From contig NZ_MSCQ01000001.1 in NCBI RefSeq assembly GCF_002954725.1, positions 222,445 through 276,890 on the forward strand: DNA of 54,446 nucleotides, written 5' to 3'. The position numbers were made by a program, and so were the translations under genes. Of this stretch, positions 8,877 through 19,336 are shown piece by piece. Origin of the DNA: Photobacterium phosphoreum (GTDB lineage Bacteria > Pseudomonadota > Gammaproteobacteria > Enterobacterales > Vibrionaceae). Position 1 is the stretch's first letter. Every line of letters starts with the position of its first letter. Under the pieces are notes generated by a model. It was not told the origin of the DNA. It saw nothing but the letters and a program-made list of their open reading frames with translations, and made no database searches.

Positions 8877-10514
8877 ATGATTAAATGGTTTAAATCCGGT
8901 TCGCCATGGATTTGGTTAACAGCAGGTGCAGTTAGCTTAAGTTTGGTTGCCGTACTCGGTTTATTGTTATTAATTGGCTACAAAGGCTTGAGTTATTTTT
9001 GGCCGGCACCTGTGTATCAATTTGATGTCAATCTTAATGGTAAACATCAAGTCGTGATCGGTGAGCTTTATCAACGCACCATGGTTCCGGTGGATCAACT
9101 TGCGGATGCTGGTGTCGATGTTAGTCAATTTACTGAAAACAGTGTGCCGCGTTATTTAATTAAAACCGGTAATCGTGGTCAAGGCGCATTAGATTTTTTA
9201 ACCGTATTACGCTCGCAAATTATCCATCAACAAGTGGCGAATAATATTGCGGTGGTTGATCGTGAAAGTAATGGCAAGTTTTATGGCTATCCCGTCAGTG
9301 TTATTGAAGGCGGCGAACCACAACCGTTATCGCAGTTACCTGCAGCGTTAGCCCAAGCTGATAAAGTACGTTCAGAATTACGCTCATTACAAAGTAACGA
9401 GATTGCCAATATTAACTGGCATTTAGAACGATTAAGAATTGAAAAAAGACGTTTGGAATTAAGCGGTAAGCTGACGGCTGTTGATGGTTTACGCATTGAT
9501 CGTGAGCAAGCAAATTACAACACGATTTATAAGAATATTGAAAATAGACTGTTTGCGTTGCAAGGGCAATTAGATCATGACGCGTTAGTGTTACGCGATC
9601 AAAGTGGCAAAAATGTGACTATTCCGATGATGCAAGTGTTGGACATGTGGCAGCCCAATAATTTGTCGTGGTTTGAAAAAATGCAGCATTGGGGGCATCA
9701 GGTCTATAAGTTTTTAGCCGAAGCACCACGTGAAGCCAATACGGAAGGTGGCGTGTTTCCTGCCATCTTTGGTACGGTATTTATGGTGCTTTTAATGAGC
9801 GTGATGGTAACGCCATTAGGGGTACTTGCTGCGGTTTATTTACATGAATATGCCAGTAATAATCGTTTTACGAAACTGATTCGTATTGCTGTTATTAATC
9901 TTGCCGGTGTGCCATCGATTGTGTATGGCGTGTTTGGATTAGGTTTTTTTGTATACATGGTTGGCGGCACTATTGATGATGTGTTTTTCTCGGCGCAATT
10001 ACCGACACCGACCTTTGGTACGCCAGGGATTTTATGGTCAGCACTGACGTTAGCTATCATGACATTACCTGTGGTGATTGTGTCAACCGAAGAAGGCTTA
10101 GCCCGTATTCCAAGTTCAGTGCGTAATGGCTCCTTAGCGTTAGGTGCAACCCAAGCCGAAACGTTATGGCGGATTGTATTGCCAATGGCAAGCCCTGCAA
10201 TCATGACTGGACTTATTTTAGCTGTGGCGCGTGCGGCAGGTGAAGTTGCGCCATTGATGCTGGTGGGAGTGGTAAAAATGGCCCCGACATTACCTTTAGA
10301 TATGCATTTTCCGTATGTACACTTAGATAGAAAATTCATGCACTTAGGTTATCATGTGTATGACGTTGCTTTTCAGAGCCCTAATGTTGAAGCGGCGCGA
10401 CCATTAGTGTACGCAACCTCATTTTTATTAGTAACGGTTATTATCAGTTTAAACTTAACGGCTATTGCTATACGTAATCACCTTCGGGAAAAATTCCGCG
10501 CTTTAGAGCTATAA
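8877..10514 (+). CDS. pstA: phosphate ABC transporter permease PstA, elongated type
   Basis: Partner permease of PstC, 545 aa against about 296 in E. coli. After an N-terminal TM helix (about 12-38) there is a long insertion up to about residue 285 with a charged, coiled-coil-like part (roughly residues 160-225, rich in E, R and L). The MetI-type core follows, with the EAA loop [13 protein letters not shown] near residue 418 and [14 protein letters not shown] after it. Both permeases have gained N-terminal regions, so the two probably pack together. Co-transcribed with pstC and pstB. Confidence 0.93.
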   Translation: MIKWFKSGSPWIWLTAGAVSLSLVAVLGLLLLIGYKGLSYFWPAPVYQFDVNLNGKHQVVIGELYQRTMVPVDQLADAGVDVSQFTENSVPRYLIKTGNRGQGALDFLTVLRSQIIHQQVANNIAVVDRESNGKFYGYPVSVIEGGEPQPLSQLPAALAQADKVRSELRSLQSNEIANINWHLERLRIEKRRLELSGKLTAVDGLRIDREQANYNTIYKNIENRLFALQGQLDHDALVLRDQSGKNVTIPMMQVLDMWQPNNLSWFEKMQHWGHQVYKFLAEAPREANTEGGVFPAIFGTVFMVLLMSVMVTPLGVLAAVYLHEYASNNRFTKLIRIAVINLAGVPSIVYGVFGLGFFVYMVGGTIDDVFFSAQLPTPTFGTPGILWSALTLAIMTLPVVIVSTEEGLARIPSSVRNGSLALGATQAETLWRIVLPMASPAIMTGLILAVARAAGEVAPLMLVGVVKMAPTLPLDMHFPYVHLDRKFMHLGYHVYDVAFQSPNVEAARPLVYATSFLLVTVIISLNLTAIAIRNHLREKFRALEL

Positions 10515-10543
10515 CCGTCAGTATCAATAACACGAGATCACCT

Positions 10544-11380
10544 ATGTATAACGATCGTTCTCTCTTTACCGACCACTCACCAATGGGGTTATTTGAACCG
10601 TTGGATTTATCGTTATTGGCTGATGATAAAACCGCATTGTCGATAGAAGGTTTAAACCTCCATTATGGTAAGACGCAAGCCTTGTTTGATATCAACATGC
10701 GGGTTGCTAAAGGCCAAGTTACAGCATTTATTGGTCCTTCAGGTTGTGGTAAATCAACCTTGTTAAGCTGCATTAACCGTATGAATGATCTTATTGATGG
10801 CTGCCATATTGACGGTAAGGTCATGCTGCATGGTCAGAATGTGTATGATAATAATGTTGATGTTGCCGCTTTACGACGTCAAGTCGGGATGGTGTTTCAA
10901 CGGCCTAATCCTTTTCCTAAATCAATTTATGAAAATGTGGTTTATGGACTGCGATTACAAGGGATCAGGGATCGACGAGTGCTTGATGATGCGGTTGAAA
11001 GCTCGTTACGCTCTGCGGCATTATGGGATGAGGTGAAAGGGCGTTTACATGAGAATGCATTTGGTCTTTCTGGCGGTCAACAACAGCGATTAGTGATTGC
11101 GCGTGCGATTGCAATTGAGCCTGAGATTTTGTTATTAGATGAGCCAACATCTGCGTTAGATCCGATTTCAACCTTAACCATTGAAGAGTTGATTAATGAT
11201 CTAAAAGCAAAATATACCGTGATTATTGTCACCCATAATATGCAGCAAGCGGCGCGAGTCTCAGATCAAACCGCTTTTATGCATATGGGGGAATTAGTGG
11301 AATATACCAGTACCAATGATATATTTACCACTCCCAAAGAAAAACGTACTGAGGATTATATTACAGGGCGTTATGGTTAA
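10544..11380 (+). CDS. pstB: phosphate ABC transporter ATP-binding protein
   Basis: ATPase of the Pst transporter, cytoplasmic face. 278 aa. Walker [10 protein letters not shown] at residues 64-72, ABC signature LSGGQ at 175-179, Walker B ILLLDEP at 195-201, and the switch His in IIVTHN. About 30 residues precede the ABC core and carry no motif I recognise. It lies 29 nt after pstA and 11 nt before phoU. Confidence 0.96.
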   Translation: MYNDRSLFTDHSPMGLFEPLDLSLLADDKTALSIEGLNLHYGKTQALFDINMRVAKGQVTAFIGPSGCGKSTLLSCINRMNDLIDGCHIDGKVMLHGQNVYDNNVDVAALRRQVGMVFQRPNPFPKSIYENVVYGLRLQGIRDRRVLDDAVESSLRSAALWDEVKGRLHENAFGLSGGQQQRLVIARAIAIEPEILLLDEPTSALDPISTLTIEELINDLKAKYTVIIVTHNMQQAARVSDQTAFMHMGELVEYTSTNDIFTTPKEKRTEDYITGRYG

Positions 11381-11391
11381 GGATCGACAGC

Positions 11392-12099
11392 ATGTTAAAT
11401 ACAATTAGCCTTGGCCGTCATATTTCTGGTCAGTTTAATCATGAATTAGAAAGTATTCGCACCCATGTGTTAGCAATGGGGGGCTTGGTTGAACAGCAGT
11501 TAGCTGACAGCCTAAAAGCATTACATAAACAAAATGAAGAATTAGCCAAACGGGTGATCAAAGACGATCATAAAGTCAATGCGATGGAAGTAGCGATTGA
11601 TGAAGCTTGCACCCGTATCATTGCCAAACGTCAGCCAACAGCAAGTGATTTACGGTTAGTCATCGCGATCATTAAAACCATTACTGATTTAGAGCGAATT
11701 GGTGATGTTGCCGAGAGTATTGCGAAAGTTGCGTCGGAGAACTTTACCAATAAGCAATATAACTTATTAGTTTCACTTGAATCGTTAGGTCAGCATGCCG
11801 TACGTATGTTACATGAAACACTCGATGCATTTGCACGAATGGATGTAAAAGCGGCGATTGAAGTGTATCAAGAAGATGACCGTATTGATCGTGAATATGA
11901 AGCGATCATACGTCAATTAATGACTTATATGATGGAAGATCCTAATTCGATTCCTAACGTGATGAAAGTGATGTGGGCGGCGCGTTCAATTGAACGAGTT
12001 GGGGATCGTTGCCAAAATATTTGCGAATATATTATCTATTTTGTGCAAGGAAAAGATATTCGCCACACTAACCCTGAAGACATTAAAAATATGCTCTAG
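11392..12099 (+). CDS. phoU: phosphate signalling protein PhoU
   Basis: Peripheral all-helical protein that links the Pst transporter to the PhoR sensor kinase, restraining the Pho response when phosphate is plentiful. 235 aa, as usual; two repeated three-helix PhoU bundles (about 17-110 and 120-215), each with an acidic metal-binding motif (LERIGDVAE and IERVGDRCQ). Last gene of pstCAB-phoU; its transcript ends at the shared hairpin at 12160-12194. Confidence 0.95.
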   Translation: MLNTISLGRHISGQFNHELESIRTHVLAMGGLVEQQLADSLKALHKQNEELAKRVIKDDHKVNAMEVAIDEACTRIIAKRQPTASDLRLVIAIIKTITDLERIGDVAESIAKVASENFTNKQYNLLVSLESLGQHAVRMLHETLDAFARMDVKAAIEVYQEDDRIDREYEAIIRQLMTYMMEDPNSIPNVMKVMWAARSIERVGDRCQNICEYIIYFVQGKDIRHTNPEDIKNML

Positions 12100-12154
12100 C
12101 AACAAATATTGCTTATGTTGTGGCAGTGCTAAAATGAACCTGCACCGTAAACAT

Positions 12155-12194
12155 AAAAAGGGACGTGATGATCTATTGCTAGATAATACGTCCC
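12155..12194 (-). terminator. shared terminator between phoU and cutC
   Basis: Stem GGGACGT (12160-12166) / ACGTCCC (12188-12194) with an inner ATCTA / TAGAT stem and a TTGC loop. Read on the minus strand it ends in five T, a good Rho-independent terminator for cutC. In the phoU direction the tail is only GATTTAA, so it probably works less well. Confidence 0.8.
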
Positions 12195-12220
12195 GATTTA
12201 ACCGCTGGTGGTTATTGTTA

Positions 12221-12961
12221 TCACAGCTGAAGTTGAGCGATCACTGCTGCTATATTGGCTGCGCCCGTAATAGGGATCTCAAAATCATCAATATCAGCGC
12301 TACCCATATGCGCTTGTTTCGCCACTGTAATCATATGACTTGGACGGGTGGTTTTACCTGATAGGTGGATCTCATTAATGCCTGTTCGAGCAATGATTTC
12401 ACGTACGTTATGACTATTAACGCCCGCGCCTGCCATAATCTTTAACCGCTGACCACAGTGTTGATGCATTTGGTTAATCATGCTAATACCGTCATAGGCA
12501 TTAGCTTGTAAACCTGAGGTGAGAATACGTTCACAGCCCGCTGCCATTATCGTATCGAGTGCTGCCATTGGCTCAACACACTGATCAATCGCACGATGAA
12601 AGGTGACGCCCATTCCTTGTGCTTGCTTGACGAGACGAGTCACAATATCACTGTCGACTAAGCCATGTGGCGTTAATACGCCAATTACTACTCCCTGTAA
12701 TCCTGCCTGTTTCGCCGCATAAATATCAGCCAGCATAATTTCTACATCTTCACTGCTAAATAAAAAGTCACCTTGGCGCGGACGGATCATCGCATAAACA
12801 GGAACGGTGGCATATTTAGCGGCAGCGTGCATAAATCCAGCGCTGGGTGTGAGCCCACCAAGTGCCAGTGATGAACATAGTTCGATACGGGTTGCGCCAC
12901 CTTGCTCGGCATAACGCAGTGATTCAAGGTTATCGATACAAACTTCGAGTTGAATAGTCAT
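12221..12961 (-). CDS. cutC: CutC family protein (copper homeostasis)
   Basis: 246-aa TIM-barrel protein of the CutC family (E. coli CutC 248 aa). Family signatures include the N-terminal [20 protein letters not shown], then [25 protein letters not shown] and [12 protein letters not shown]. Historically linked to copper tolerance, but the reaction is not settled. Convergent with phoU and probably monocistronic. The ATG at 12961 is the only sensible start. Confidence 0.92.
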   Translation of the reverse strand: MTIQLEVCIDNLESLRYAEQGGATRIELCSSLALGGLTPSAGFMHAAAKYATVPVYAMIRPRQGDFLFSSEDVEIMLADIYAAKQAGLQGVVIGVLTPHGLVDSDIVTRLVKQAQGMGVTFHRAIDQCVEPMAALDTIMAAGCERILTSGLQANAYDGISMINQMHQHCGQRLKIMAGAGVNSHNVREIIARTGINEIHLSGKTTRPSHMITVAKQAHMGSADIDDFEIPITGAANIAAVIAQLQL

Positions 12962-13083
12962 TGATTATTAACAATATTATAAAAGAGGGTGTTCAGTGTA
13001 GAAGATAATTGCAGGCGGGGCGAACAGTGGCAGTTGATAATGTGCGGTCGGTTGAAAATGAAATAAACGGCTAAACGAGAGAT

Positions 13084-13111
13084 AAAAAAAGGGCCCGGTA
13101 TATTCCGAGCC
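13084..13111 (-). terminator. Rho-independent terminator of the peroxiredoxin gene
   Basis: On the minus strand the stem GGCTCGG / CCGGGCC with a 6-nt loop is followed by C and seven T. One G-U pair makes it stronger on the minus strand than on the plus. Confidence 0.85.
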
Positions 13112-13196
13112 TCATTGTATTTTTATTTGAGCTGACTTTGGCTCTATGTAGCACTAATGCAATTCATAACACCGTGAGCATGGTGTTAGCAGGTAA

Positions 13197-13808
13197 TTAC
13201 TTCTTACCTAGGTCTGCAGTGTGCTCAGATAGGTAGTCTGCTACACCTTTTGGTGATGCATCCATACCTGCTTTACCTTCTTCCCACTGTGCAGGACATA
13301 CTTCGCCGTGCTTCTGGTGGAAGTTCAATGCATCAACCATACGTAGCATTTCATCGATGTTACGACCTAGTGGTAGATCGTTAACTACTTGATGACGAAC
13401 CATGCCGTCTTCATCGATAAGGAAAGAACCACGGAAAGCAACACCTGCTTCTGGATGCTCAACATCGTAAGCTTTACAGATTTCGTGCTTAATATCAGCA
13501 ACTAGCGGGTATTTAACTTCACCGATACCGCCGTTTTCAACAGCAGTGTTACGCCATGCGTTGTGCGAGAACTGTGAATCAATTGAAACACCAATAATTT
13601 CTACACCCTTCGCTTGGAAATCTTCAAAGCGCTTATCAAAAGCAATTAGCTCTGATGGGCATACGAAAGTGAAGTCTAGTGGGTAGAAGAAAACTACCGC
13701 TTTTTTACCTTTAGTAAACTCTGCAAAGTTGAATGAATCAACAATTTCGCCGTTACCTAGAACAGCTGCAGCAGTAAAATCTGGTGCTTGACGACCTACT
13801 AGTACCAT
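13197..13808 (-). CDS. typical 2-Cys peroxiredoxin (AhpC/Prx1 class)
   Basis: Reduces H2O2 and organic peroxides in the cytoplasm. 203 aa. Peroxidatic C50 is in FTFVCPSEL and resolving C171 is in EVCPAQW. GGIG at residues 93-96 and a C-terminal extension containing YLSEH resemble the GGLG...YF features of peroxide-sensitive eukaryotic-type Prx. It belongs to the roughly 200-aa group found in vibrios rather than the 187-aa E. coli AhpC. Start 13808 is chosen because AAGGAG lies 8 nt upstream; the frame runs on towards oxyR but without RBS. Divergent from oxyR, so OxyR control is expected. No AhpF neighbour is present. Confidence 0.92.
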   Translation of the reverse strand: MVLVGRQAPDFTAAAVLGNGEIVDSFNFAEFTKGKKAVVFFYPLDFTFVCPSELIAFDKRFEDFQAKGVEIIGVSIDSQFSHNAWRNTAVENGGIGEVKYPLVADIKHEICKAYDVEHPEAGVAFRGSFLIDEDGMVRHQVVNDLPLGRNIDEMLRMVDALNFHQKHGEVCPAQWEEGKAGMDASPKGVADYLSEHTADLGKK

Positions 13809-13939
13809 TTTGGTGCTCCTTGAATATTGGGGATTGCCAACCTTTTTAGGCGGGCTCCATACTTGGACGAGACAAACTATAGCTAAACTGTTAAATTGAA
13901 AAAAGCGGAATAAACAGATTGAAGTAATCGAAAAATACG

Positions 13940-14842
13940 ATGAATAAATTTCCATCACTTAAACAGCTCCACTATTTAGTTACTCTATCGGAAACACATC
14001 ATTTTGGCGAAGCGGCTAAACGATGTTTTGTGAGCCAGTCGACATTAAGTTCGGGTATTCAAAATCTTGAAGACTTACTTGACTGTCACCTCGTTGAGCG
14101 TGACACCAAGGCTAAAACCTTAGTTTTTACTTCAATGGGTGAGCAGGTTGTCGATAGAGCGCGAGAATTATTAGCGTGTAGTCGTGATTTAGTCGAGCTT
14201 TCTCGTTGTAGTGGGGATGTTATGGAAGGACCATTGCGGGTGGGTTGTATTCCAACTATTGCGCCTTTTTTATTATGTGGTTTAGTACAGCAAGTTAATC
14301 TCTTATATCCCAAACTCAATTTATTATTACGTGAAGATACCACGACTAATTTATTAGAAGCACTGCAGCATGGTGAAATGGATGTGTTGATTTTAGCGTT
14401 ACCTGTCGATATTCATGGTATGTCGAGTAAGGTCGTTGGACGTGATGCATTTAAAATGGTGATCAGTAAAAATCAAGCAGCCTCGGTGACGGTGCCGTTG
14501 CATTATGCTGATTTGCCCGATAAATCAGTTTTCTTATTAGAGAAAGAGCATTGCTTAACTGAACATGCGGTATCTGCATGTAAATTAACCTCGAAAGAAA
14601 AAATCAATCCTTTTACGGCAACGAGTTTACATACTCTAGTACAAATGGTTGCTAATGGTTTAGGAACGACCTTTATTCCACAAATGGCGATTAAACACGG
14701 TATTTTAGAAAATCAAAATTTAGTTATTATTGAACCGCCAGGTCAGGATGCTTACCGTGAGATTGGTTTAGTATGGCGACCAACATCAAGCCGTACTGCT
14801 GTTTTTGAAAAGTTGGGTGATATTGTTAAAGATTTATTGTAA
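13940..14842 (+). CDS. oxyR: LysR-family peroxide sensor OxyR
   Basis: 300-aa LysR-type regulator: winged HTH at residues about 5-64 and substrate-binding-like domain about 95-298. The segment EKEHCLTEHAVSAC carries C205 and C214, nine residues apart exactly as in E. coli OxyR (C199/C208), including the HCL context, so disulfide sensing of H2O2 should be retained. Divergent from the peroxiredoxin gene across 131 bp. I could not find a full ATAG-N7-CTAT-type OxyR site by eye in that gap; CTATAG near 13878 may be a partial one. Confidence 0.9.
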   Translation: MNKFPSLKQLHYLVTLSETHHFGEAAKRCFVSQSTLSSGIQNLEDLLDCHLVERDTKAKTLVFTSMGEQVVDRARELLACSRDLVELSRCSGDVMEGPLRVGCIPTIAPFLLCGLVQQVNLLYPKLNLLLREDTTTNLLEALQHGEMDVLILALPVDIHGMSSKVVGRDAFKMVISKNQAASVTVPLHYADLPDKSVFLLEKEHCLTEHAVSACKLTSKEKINPFTATSLHTLVQMVANGLGTTFIPQMAIKHGILENQNLVIIEPPGQDAYREIGLVWRPTSSRTAVFEKLGDIVKDLL

Positions 14843-14872
14843 GTCGGTTTAATGGCTCGTGATGGTAATAAG

Positions 14873-14942
14873 AAGCCTGAAGTAATAATCATTAATTACA
14901 CTGCAATTTTAGGGTAGTTATTATGGTTACTCAGGCTTTTTT
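14873..14942 (+). terminator. probable oxyR terminator (long-loop hairpin)
   Basis: AAGCCTGAAGTAA near 14873 pairs with TTACTCAGGCTT near 14926-14938 with a one-base bulge, then six T. The loop of roughly 40 nt is unusually large and partly self-complementary (AATAA / TTATT). Confidence 0.6.
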
Positions 14943-15533
14943 GTGAGCGCTATATGGCTAATGGGTATTTTTAATGATTTTTAGTTGAATATATTGCCTA
15001 TTTGTAAATAACCGAAAGATTATATTGTCGAGTATTCTATCTATAACTCACTGTTTTGTTGGATAATTTTGTTTCTCATTGCAAAATAATGACTTTTTTA
15101 TTTAGTCTTATTTAATGTTAATTGTTTTATTATTCTAATTATTGATGATTAATTATTTTATTAATCATGCTGTTATAGGTAATTTGTATATTAGTATTTG
15201 TTTTAAACGGGTTTTTAAATAAATACCATTATAAGGTTCGGTGTAATTTAATTACGTAACTACATACAAAAACCCCTTTTTTAATATAAATTCAAATTCC
15301 GAGTAAAGAGCTAATATTTTTATTAATTTGATATTTTGCATATTTCACTATTTACAGTAACTGTTTGATATTATTTGATTTGTGTTTTTATGATGAGTAT
15401 CAAATAGCTGTTTTTTATTTGCATTCCAGCTATGGTTACGGCAACGTAAATATATGCTTTAAATGATTTAACAGGGAATCATTGCTTTTGTTATTGATAA
15501 AAGTAGTGATTAAGTTACAAGCTGGAGGTGCAT
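14943..15533. other. long AT-rich leader upstream of aceB, no gene seen
   Basis: 591 bp with no supported reading frame. It contains a palindrome GTAATTTAATTAC near 15242, and an inverted repeat CTGTTTGATATT (15361-15372) / AGTATCAAATAG (15396-15407) followed by CTGTTTTTT. The latter could be an operator or a small-RNA/leader terminator. Control of the glyoxylate operon is presumably exerted here. Confidence 0.6.
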
Positions 15534-17147
15534 ATGACAGACACAGCCATTCAAGCAAATGATCATACTCAGTTATTACTGCAGCATCCTCTGACGGAAC
15601 AGCAACAACAGATTTTAACCGAAGATGCATTATCCTTTATTGGACGGTTAGTTGAACGATTTGCTGAGCGAGTACCGTTATTGTTAGAGGCGCGCGAACA
15701 GCAGCAATTAGCGATTGATCGTGGTCAACTCCCCGATTTTCTACCCGAAACTCGTGCTATCAGAGAAGCAGGGTGGAAAATACAAAACATTCCCCATGAT
15801 TTACAAGATCGCCGTGTAGAAATTACCGGTCCTGTTGATCGTAAAATGGTGATTAATGCTCTAAATGCTAACGTAAAAGTGTTTATGGCTGATTTTGAAG
15901 ATTCGTTTTCACCGTCGTGGAATGCGATTATTGAAGGTCACCAAAACTTACGTGATGCGGTTAATGGCACCATCAGTTATACCCACCCAAAAACGGGTAA
16001 ACAATATCAACTTGATGATGATCCTGCGGTATTGATCTGCCGTGTGCGTGGTTTACATCTGATTGAAAAAAATATCTTGTGGAATGGCAACCCTATTCCT
16101 GGCGCATTACTTGATTTTGCCTTGTATTTTTATCTCAACCATCAAGCGTTATTAGCCAAAGGCAGTGGCCCTTATTTCTATTTACCGAAATTACAGTCTT
16201 ATCGTGAAGCCGCATGGTGGAGTGATGTCTTTAGTTATACCGAAGATGAATTTGGTTTAACGCGCGGTACGATTAAAGCCACGGTATTGATTGAAACCTT
16301 GCCCGCGGCATTTGAGATGGATGAAATATTATTCAATCTTAAAGAACATATCGTTGGACTTAATTGTGGTCGTTGGGATTATATCTTTAGCTATATAAAA
16401 ACTTTACGCAACTTCCCTGAATGTGTTTTGCCTGATCGCCAAGTAGTGACCATGGAAAAACCCTTCCTTAATGCTTATTCACGGTTATTAGTGCGTACCT
16501 GTCATCATCGTGGCGCATTAGCTATGGGCGGTATGGCGGCATTTATTCCATCTAAAGATCCCAAGCAACAAGCGTGGGTACTTAATAAAATTAAAACCGA
16601 TAAAGCGCTTGAAGCCAATAATGGTCACGATGGTACATGGGTTGCCCATCCGGGGTTAGCTGATACTGCACGCGCTATTTTTGATGAGGTGCTTGATCAA
16701 CGAGTGAATCAACTGGATGTGAGTCGTGAGCAAGATGCACCCATTACTGCAGCTGAATTATTAGCACCTTGTGATGGTGAACGAACCGAAGCGGGTATGC
16801 GACATAATATTCGAGTGGCGGTGCAATATATTGAAGCATGGATCTCAGGTAATGGTTGTGTACCTATTTACGGCTTGATGGAAGATGCGGCAACAGCAGA
16901 AATTGCTCGAGCGTCAATTTGGCAATGGATAAAACATGGAAAAACCTTATCCAATGGTCAAGTGGTAACGAAAGCATTATTTACCCAAATGTTAACTCAA
17001 GAAATGCAAGTATTACAGCAAGAATTAGGCCAGGAGCGGATGGCAAAGGGGCGTTTTGATGAGGCAACCTATTTAATGTCGCATTTGGTTACTAGTGATG
17101 AATTAGACAATTTCTTAACCCTAAAAGGGTATGACTATTTAGTGTAG
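15534..17147 (+). CDS. aceB: malate synthase A
   Basis: Condenses glyoxylate with acetyl-CoA to malate, second step of the glyoxylate shunt. 537 aa (E. coli AceB 533). Family motifs include MADFEDSFSPSWNA, GLHLIEKN, TVLIETLPAAFEMDEI, GLNCGRWDYIFSYIK and GTWVAHPGL. The ATG at 15534 is preferred to the GTG two codons earlier, because GGAGG lies 5 nt before the ATG and would overlap the GTG. Followed after 37 bp by aceA; no aceK is present after aceA, so isocitrate dehydrogenase kinase, if any, is encoded elsewhere. Confidence 0.96.
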   Translation: MTDTAIQANDHTQLLLQHPLTEQQQQILTEDALSFIGRLVERFAERVPLLLEAREQQQLAIDRGQLPDFLPETRAIREAGWKIQNIPHDLQDRRVEITGPVDRKMVINALNANVKVFMADFEDSFSPSWNAIIEGHQNLRDAVNGTISYTHPKTGKQYQLDDDPAVLICRVRGLHLIEKNILWNGNPIPGALLDFALYFYLNHQALLAKGSGPYFYLPKLQSYREAAWWSDVFSYTEDEFGLTRGTIKATVLIETLPAAFEMDEILFNLKEHIVGLNCGRWDYIFSYIKTLRNFPECVLPDRQVVTMEKPFLNAYSRLLVRTCHHRGALAMGGMAAFIPSKDPKQQAWVLNKIKTDKALEANNGHDGTWVAHPGLADTARAIFDEVLDQRVNQLDVSREQDAPITAAELLAPCDGERTEAGMRHNIRVAVQYIEAWISGNGCVPIYGLMEDAATAEIARASIWQWIKHGKTLSNGQVVTKALFTQMLTQEMQVLQQELGQERMAKGRFDEATYLMSHLVTSDELDNFLTLKGYDYLV

Positions 17148-17184
17148 TAACGGACTAACGCCGATTGACTAGAGGGATATTATT

Positions 17185-18492
17185 ATGACATTAACTCGCC
17201 AACAACAAATTGCAGCCCTAGAACAAGACTGGGCTGAAAACCCACGCTGGAAACACGTTAAGCGTACTTATACTGCCGAAGAAGTTGTTAATCTTCGTGG
17301 TTCATTTATTCCTGAGAATACCATTGCCCAACGTGGCGCTGATAAATTATGGGAATTGGTTAATGGTAGCGCTAAAAAGGGCTATGTTAATTGTCTTGGT
17401 GCCTTAACGGGTGGGCAAGCGGTTCAACAGGCAAAAGCGGGTATTGAAGCGATTTATTTATCTGGTTGGCAAGTTGCCGCTGATAATAATACCGCATCAG
17501 CAATGTACCCTGATCAGTCTTTATACCCAGTAGATTCAGTACCAGCGGTTGTAAAACGGATTAACAACTCTTTCCGTCGCGCCGATCAAATTCAATGGTC
17601 TAATGGTGGCTCGCCAGCGGAAGGGATTGATTATTTCTTGCCGATTGTCGCTGACGCAGAAGCGGGTTTTGGTGGCGTACTTAATGCGTATGAATTAATG
17701 CGTAATATGATTGAAGCTGGCGCGGCTGGGGTTCACTTTGAAGATCAATTAGCCTCAGTGAAAAAATGTGGTCACATGGGCGGTAAGGTCTTAGTCCCAA
17801 CCCAAGAAGCGGTACAAAAGTTAGTGGCTGCACGTTTAGCGGCTGATGTTGCGGGAACGACAACGTTAGTTATTGCACGTACTGATGCTAATGCTGCCGA
17901 TTTATTAACGTCAGATTGCGACCCATATGATAAAGACTTTATTCTTGGTGATCGCTCTGCCGAAGGTTTTTACCGCGTTCGGGCGGGTATCGATCAAGCG
18001 ATTGCACGTGGTTTAGCCTATGCGCCTTATGCCGATTTAATCTGGTGTGAAACAGCCAAGCCATGCTTAGAAGAAGCACGTAAATTTGCTGAAGCGATTC
18101 ATGAGCAATACCCTGATCAGTTATTGGCCTATAACTGTTCACCGTCGTTTAATTGGGAAAAGAACCTTGATGCTGAAACCATCGCTAAATTCCAACAAGA
18201 ATTAGCGAATATGGGTTATAAGTACCAGTTTATTACGCTCGCGGGTATTCATAATATGTGGTTTAACATGTTTGAACTTGCTCATGCTTATGCGCAAGGT
18301 GAAGGGATGCGTCATTACGTTGAAAAAGTACAGCGTCCAGAGTTTGAAGCTGCAGATAAAGGCTATACCTTTGTTGCTCACCAACAAGAAGTGGGAACAG
18401 GCTACTTTGATACCATGACTAATACCATTCAAGGTGGTAATTCGTCAGTGACGGCATTGACAGGATCAACAGAAGAAGAACAGTTTAAATAA
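17185..18492 (+). CDS. aceA: isocitrate lyase
   Basis: Cleaves isocitrate to succinate and glyoxylate, the entry step of the glyoxylate shunt used on acetate and fatty acids. 435 aa (E. coli 434). The signature KKCGH with catalytic C195 matches E. coli numbering; Mg-site region DAEAGFGG at 157-164. RBS GAGGG lies about 9 nt before the ATG. Ends at a strong terminator at 18521-18546. Confidence 0.97.
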   Translation: MTLTRQQQIAALEQDWAENPRWKHVKRTYTAEEVVNLRGSFIPENTIAQRGADKLWELVNGSAKKGYVNCLGALTGGQAVQQAKAGIEAIYLSGWQVAADNNTASAMYPDQSLYPVDSVPAVVKRINNSFRRADQIQWSNGGSPAEGIDYFLPIVADAEAGFGGVLNAYELMRNMIEAGAAGVHFEDQLASVKKCGHMGGKVLVPTQEAVQKLVAARLAADVAGTTTLVIARTDANAADLLTSDCDPYDKDFILGDRSAEGFYRVRAGIDQAIARGLAYAPYADLIWCETAKPCLEEARKFAEAIHEQYPDQLLAYNCSPSFNWEKNLDAETIAKFQQELANMGYKYQFITLAGIHNMWFNMFELAHAYAQGEGMRHYVEKVQRPEFEAADKGYTFVAHQQEVGTGYFDTMTNTIQGGNSSVTALTGSTEEEQFK

Positions 18493-18520
18493 GCGTATTT
18501 GATACGGAATTTAAACTATC

Positions 18521-18546
18521 GGGGGGAGCGTAATGCTCCCTTTTTA
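18521..18546 (+). terminator. Rho-independent terminator of aceBA
   Basis: Stem GGGAGC (18524-18529) / GCTCCC (18535-18540) with a 5-nt loop, followed by TTTTTATT. Confidence 0.9.
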
Positions 18547-18553
18547 TTAGCGG

Positions 18554-19063
18554 TTATAAGCCACGTTCTATATCAAGATCACCAATCTCACCAATATCAC
18601 CGAGGTCATCAAGGCCATCTTGTTCTTGCTCAACCGGATCCACTTCCTCTTGCATTTCAAGTAACGTCACGGCAATGGCGACAAAATCACTGTTAGTAAT
18701 AATGCCCACCAATTGTTTATTCTCAACCACGGGCAAACAGCCAATTTGATGTTTGTGCATATACAGTGCCGCTTCTTTAAGACCAGCATGACTATCAACA
18801 CTGAACACATCACGGTTCATACAATGTTCAAGTAAGGCTTCTAATGGTGAGTGGGAATGACTGACGATAACAGATTTTAAATTGGAGTCTTGCGCGGCGA
18901 GGACATCACGTTGAGAAATTAAACCTAATAAATGATGGTTATGATCAGTGATCGGTATATGACGAATTGACTGGGTTTGCATCATTTCTTTAGCATCAAA
19001 TAAAGTGTCATTGCGTGATAGCGTGTATGGTTTTTGAGTCATCATATCGGCAACAGTAAACAT
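18554..19063 (-). CDS. CBS-domain pair protein
   Basis: 169-aa stand-alone Bateman module: CBS1 about residues 7-60 (ITDHNHHLLGLISQRDVL) and CBS2 about 78-136 (PVVENKQLVGIITNSDFV). Such pairs usually bind adenine nucleotides and regulate partners; no enzymatic domain is attached. The C-terminus (about 137-169) is very acidic, with repeated DLGDIGEIGDLDIE-like steps, and probably disordered. RBS GGGAGA precedes the ATG. Convergent with aceA, monocistronic; partner unknown. Confidence 0.85.
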   Translation of the reverse strand: MFTVADMMTQKPYTLSRNDTLFDAKEMMQTQSIRHIPITDHNHHLLGLISQRDVLAAQDSNLKSVIVSHSHSPLEALLEHCMNRDVFSVDSHAGLKEAALYMHKHQIGCLPVVENKQLVGIITNSDFVAIAVTLLEMQEEVDPVEQEQDGLDDLGDIGEIGDLDIERGL

Positions 19064-19299
19064 AGCAATCTCCCGTTTTCATATAATAGTTAATTGTTTT
19101 TTTTGTTAATATCCTCTTTTGAATGTAGCGAATTATCGGCAATTATCCCATGACGGTGGTCATAAATTTCAAATGTCATAAACGATTAAACTTCATCTTT
19201 TATTGTTAAATAAAGACAGAGCAGATTGTTCGGCTCCGGTTTTGTTATGGAAAATACGCTTTAATTGCTTCGGGGTTTCGCATCTTTGGTGGAGTTAAG

Positions 19300-19305
19300 T
19301 ATAAT
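19300..19305 (+). promoter_or_regulatory. -10 element of the queA promoter
   Basis: Consensus TATAAT 31 bp upstream of the queA start. TTCGCA at 19277-19282, 17 bp before it, matches 4 of 6 bases of a -35 element. Confidence 0.5.
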
Positions 19306-19336
19306 GCCCGCCTGCTGTTATTTAAGGCGTATTACG

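Noticed and set aside
9836..10339. Minus-strand frame of 167 codons inside pstA
   Set aside because: Antisense shadow of a conserved permease core; no RBS or homology recognised.
13809..13939. Full OxyR binding site between prx and oxyR
   Set aside because: CTATAG near 13878 is the only resemblance; the other three quarter-sites are missing at the required spacing.
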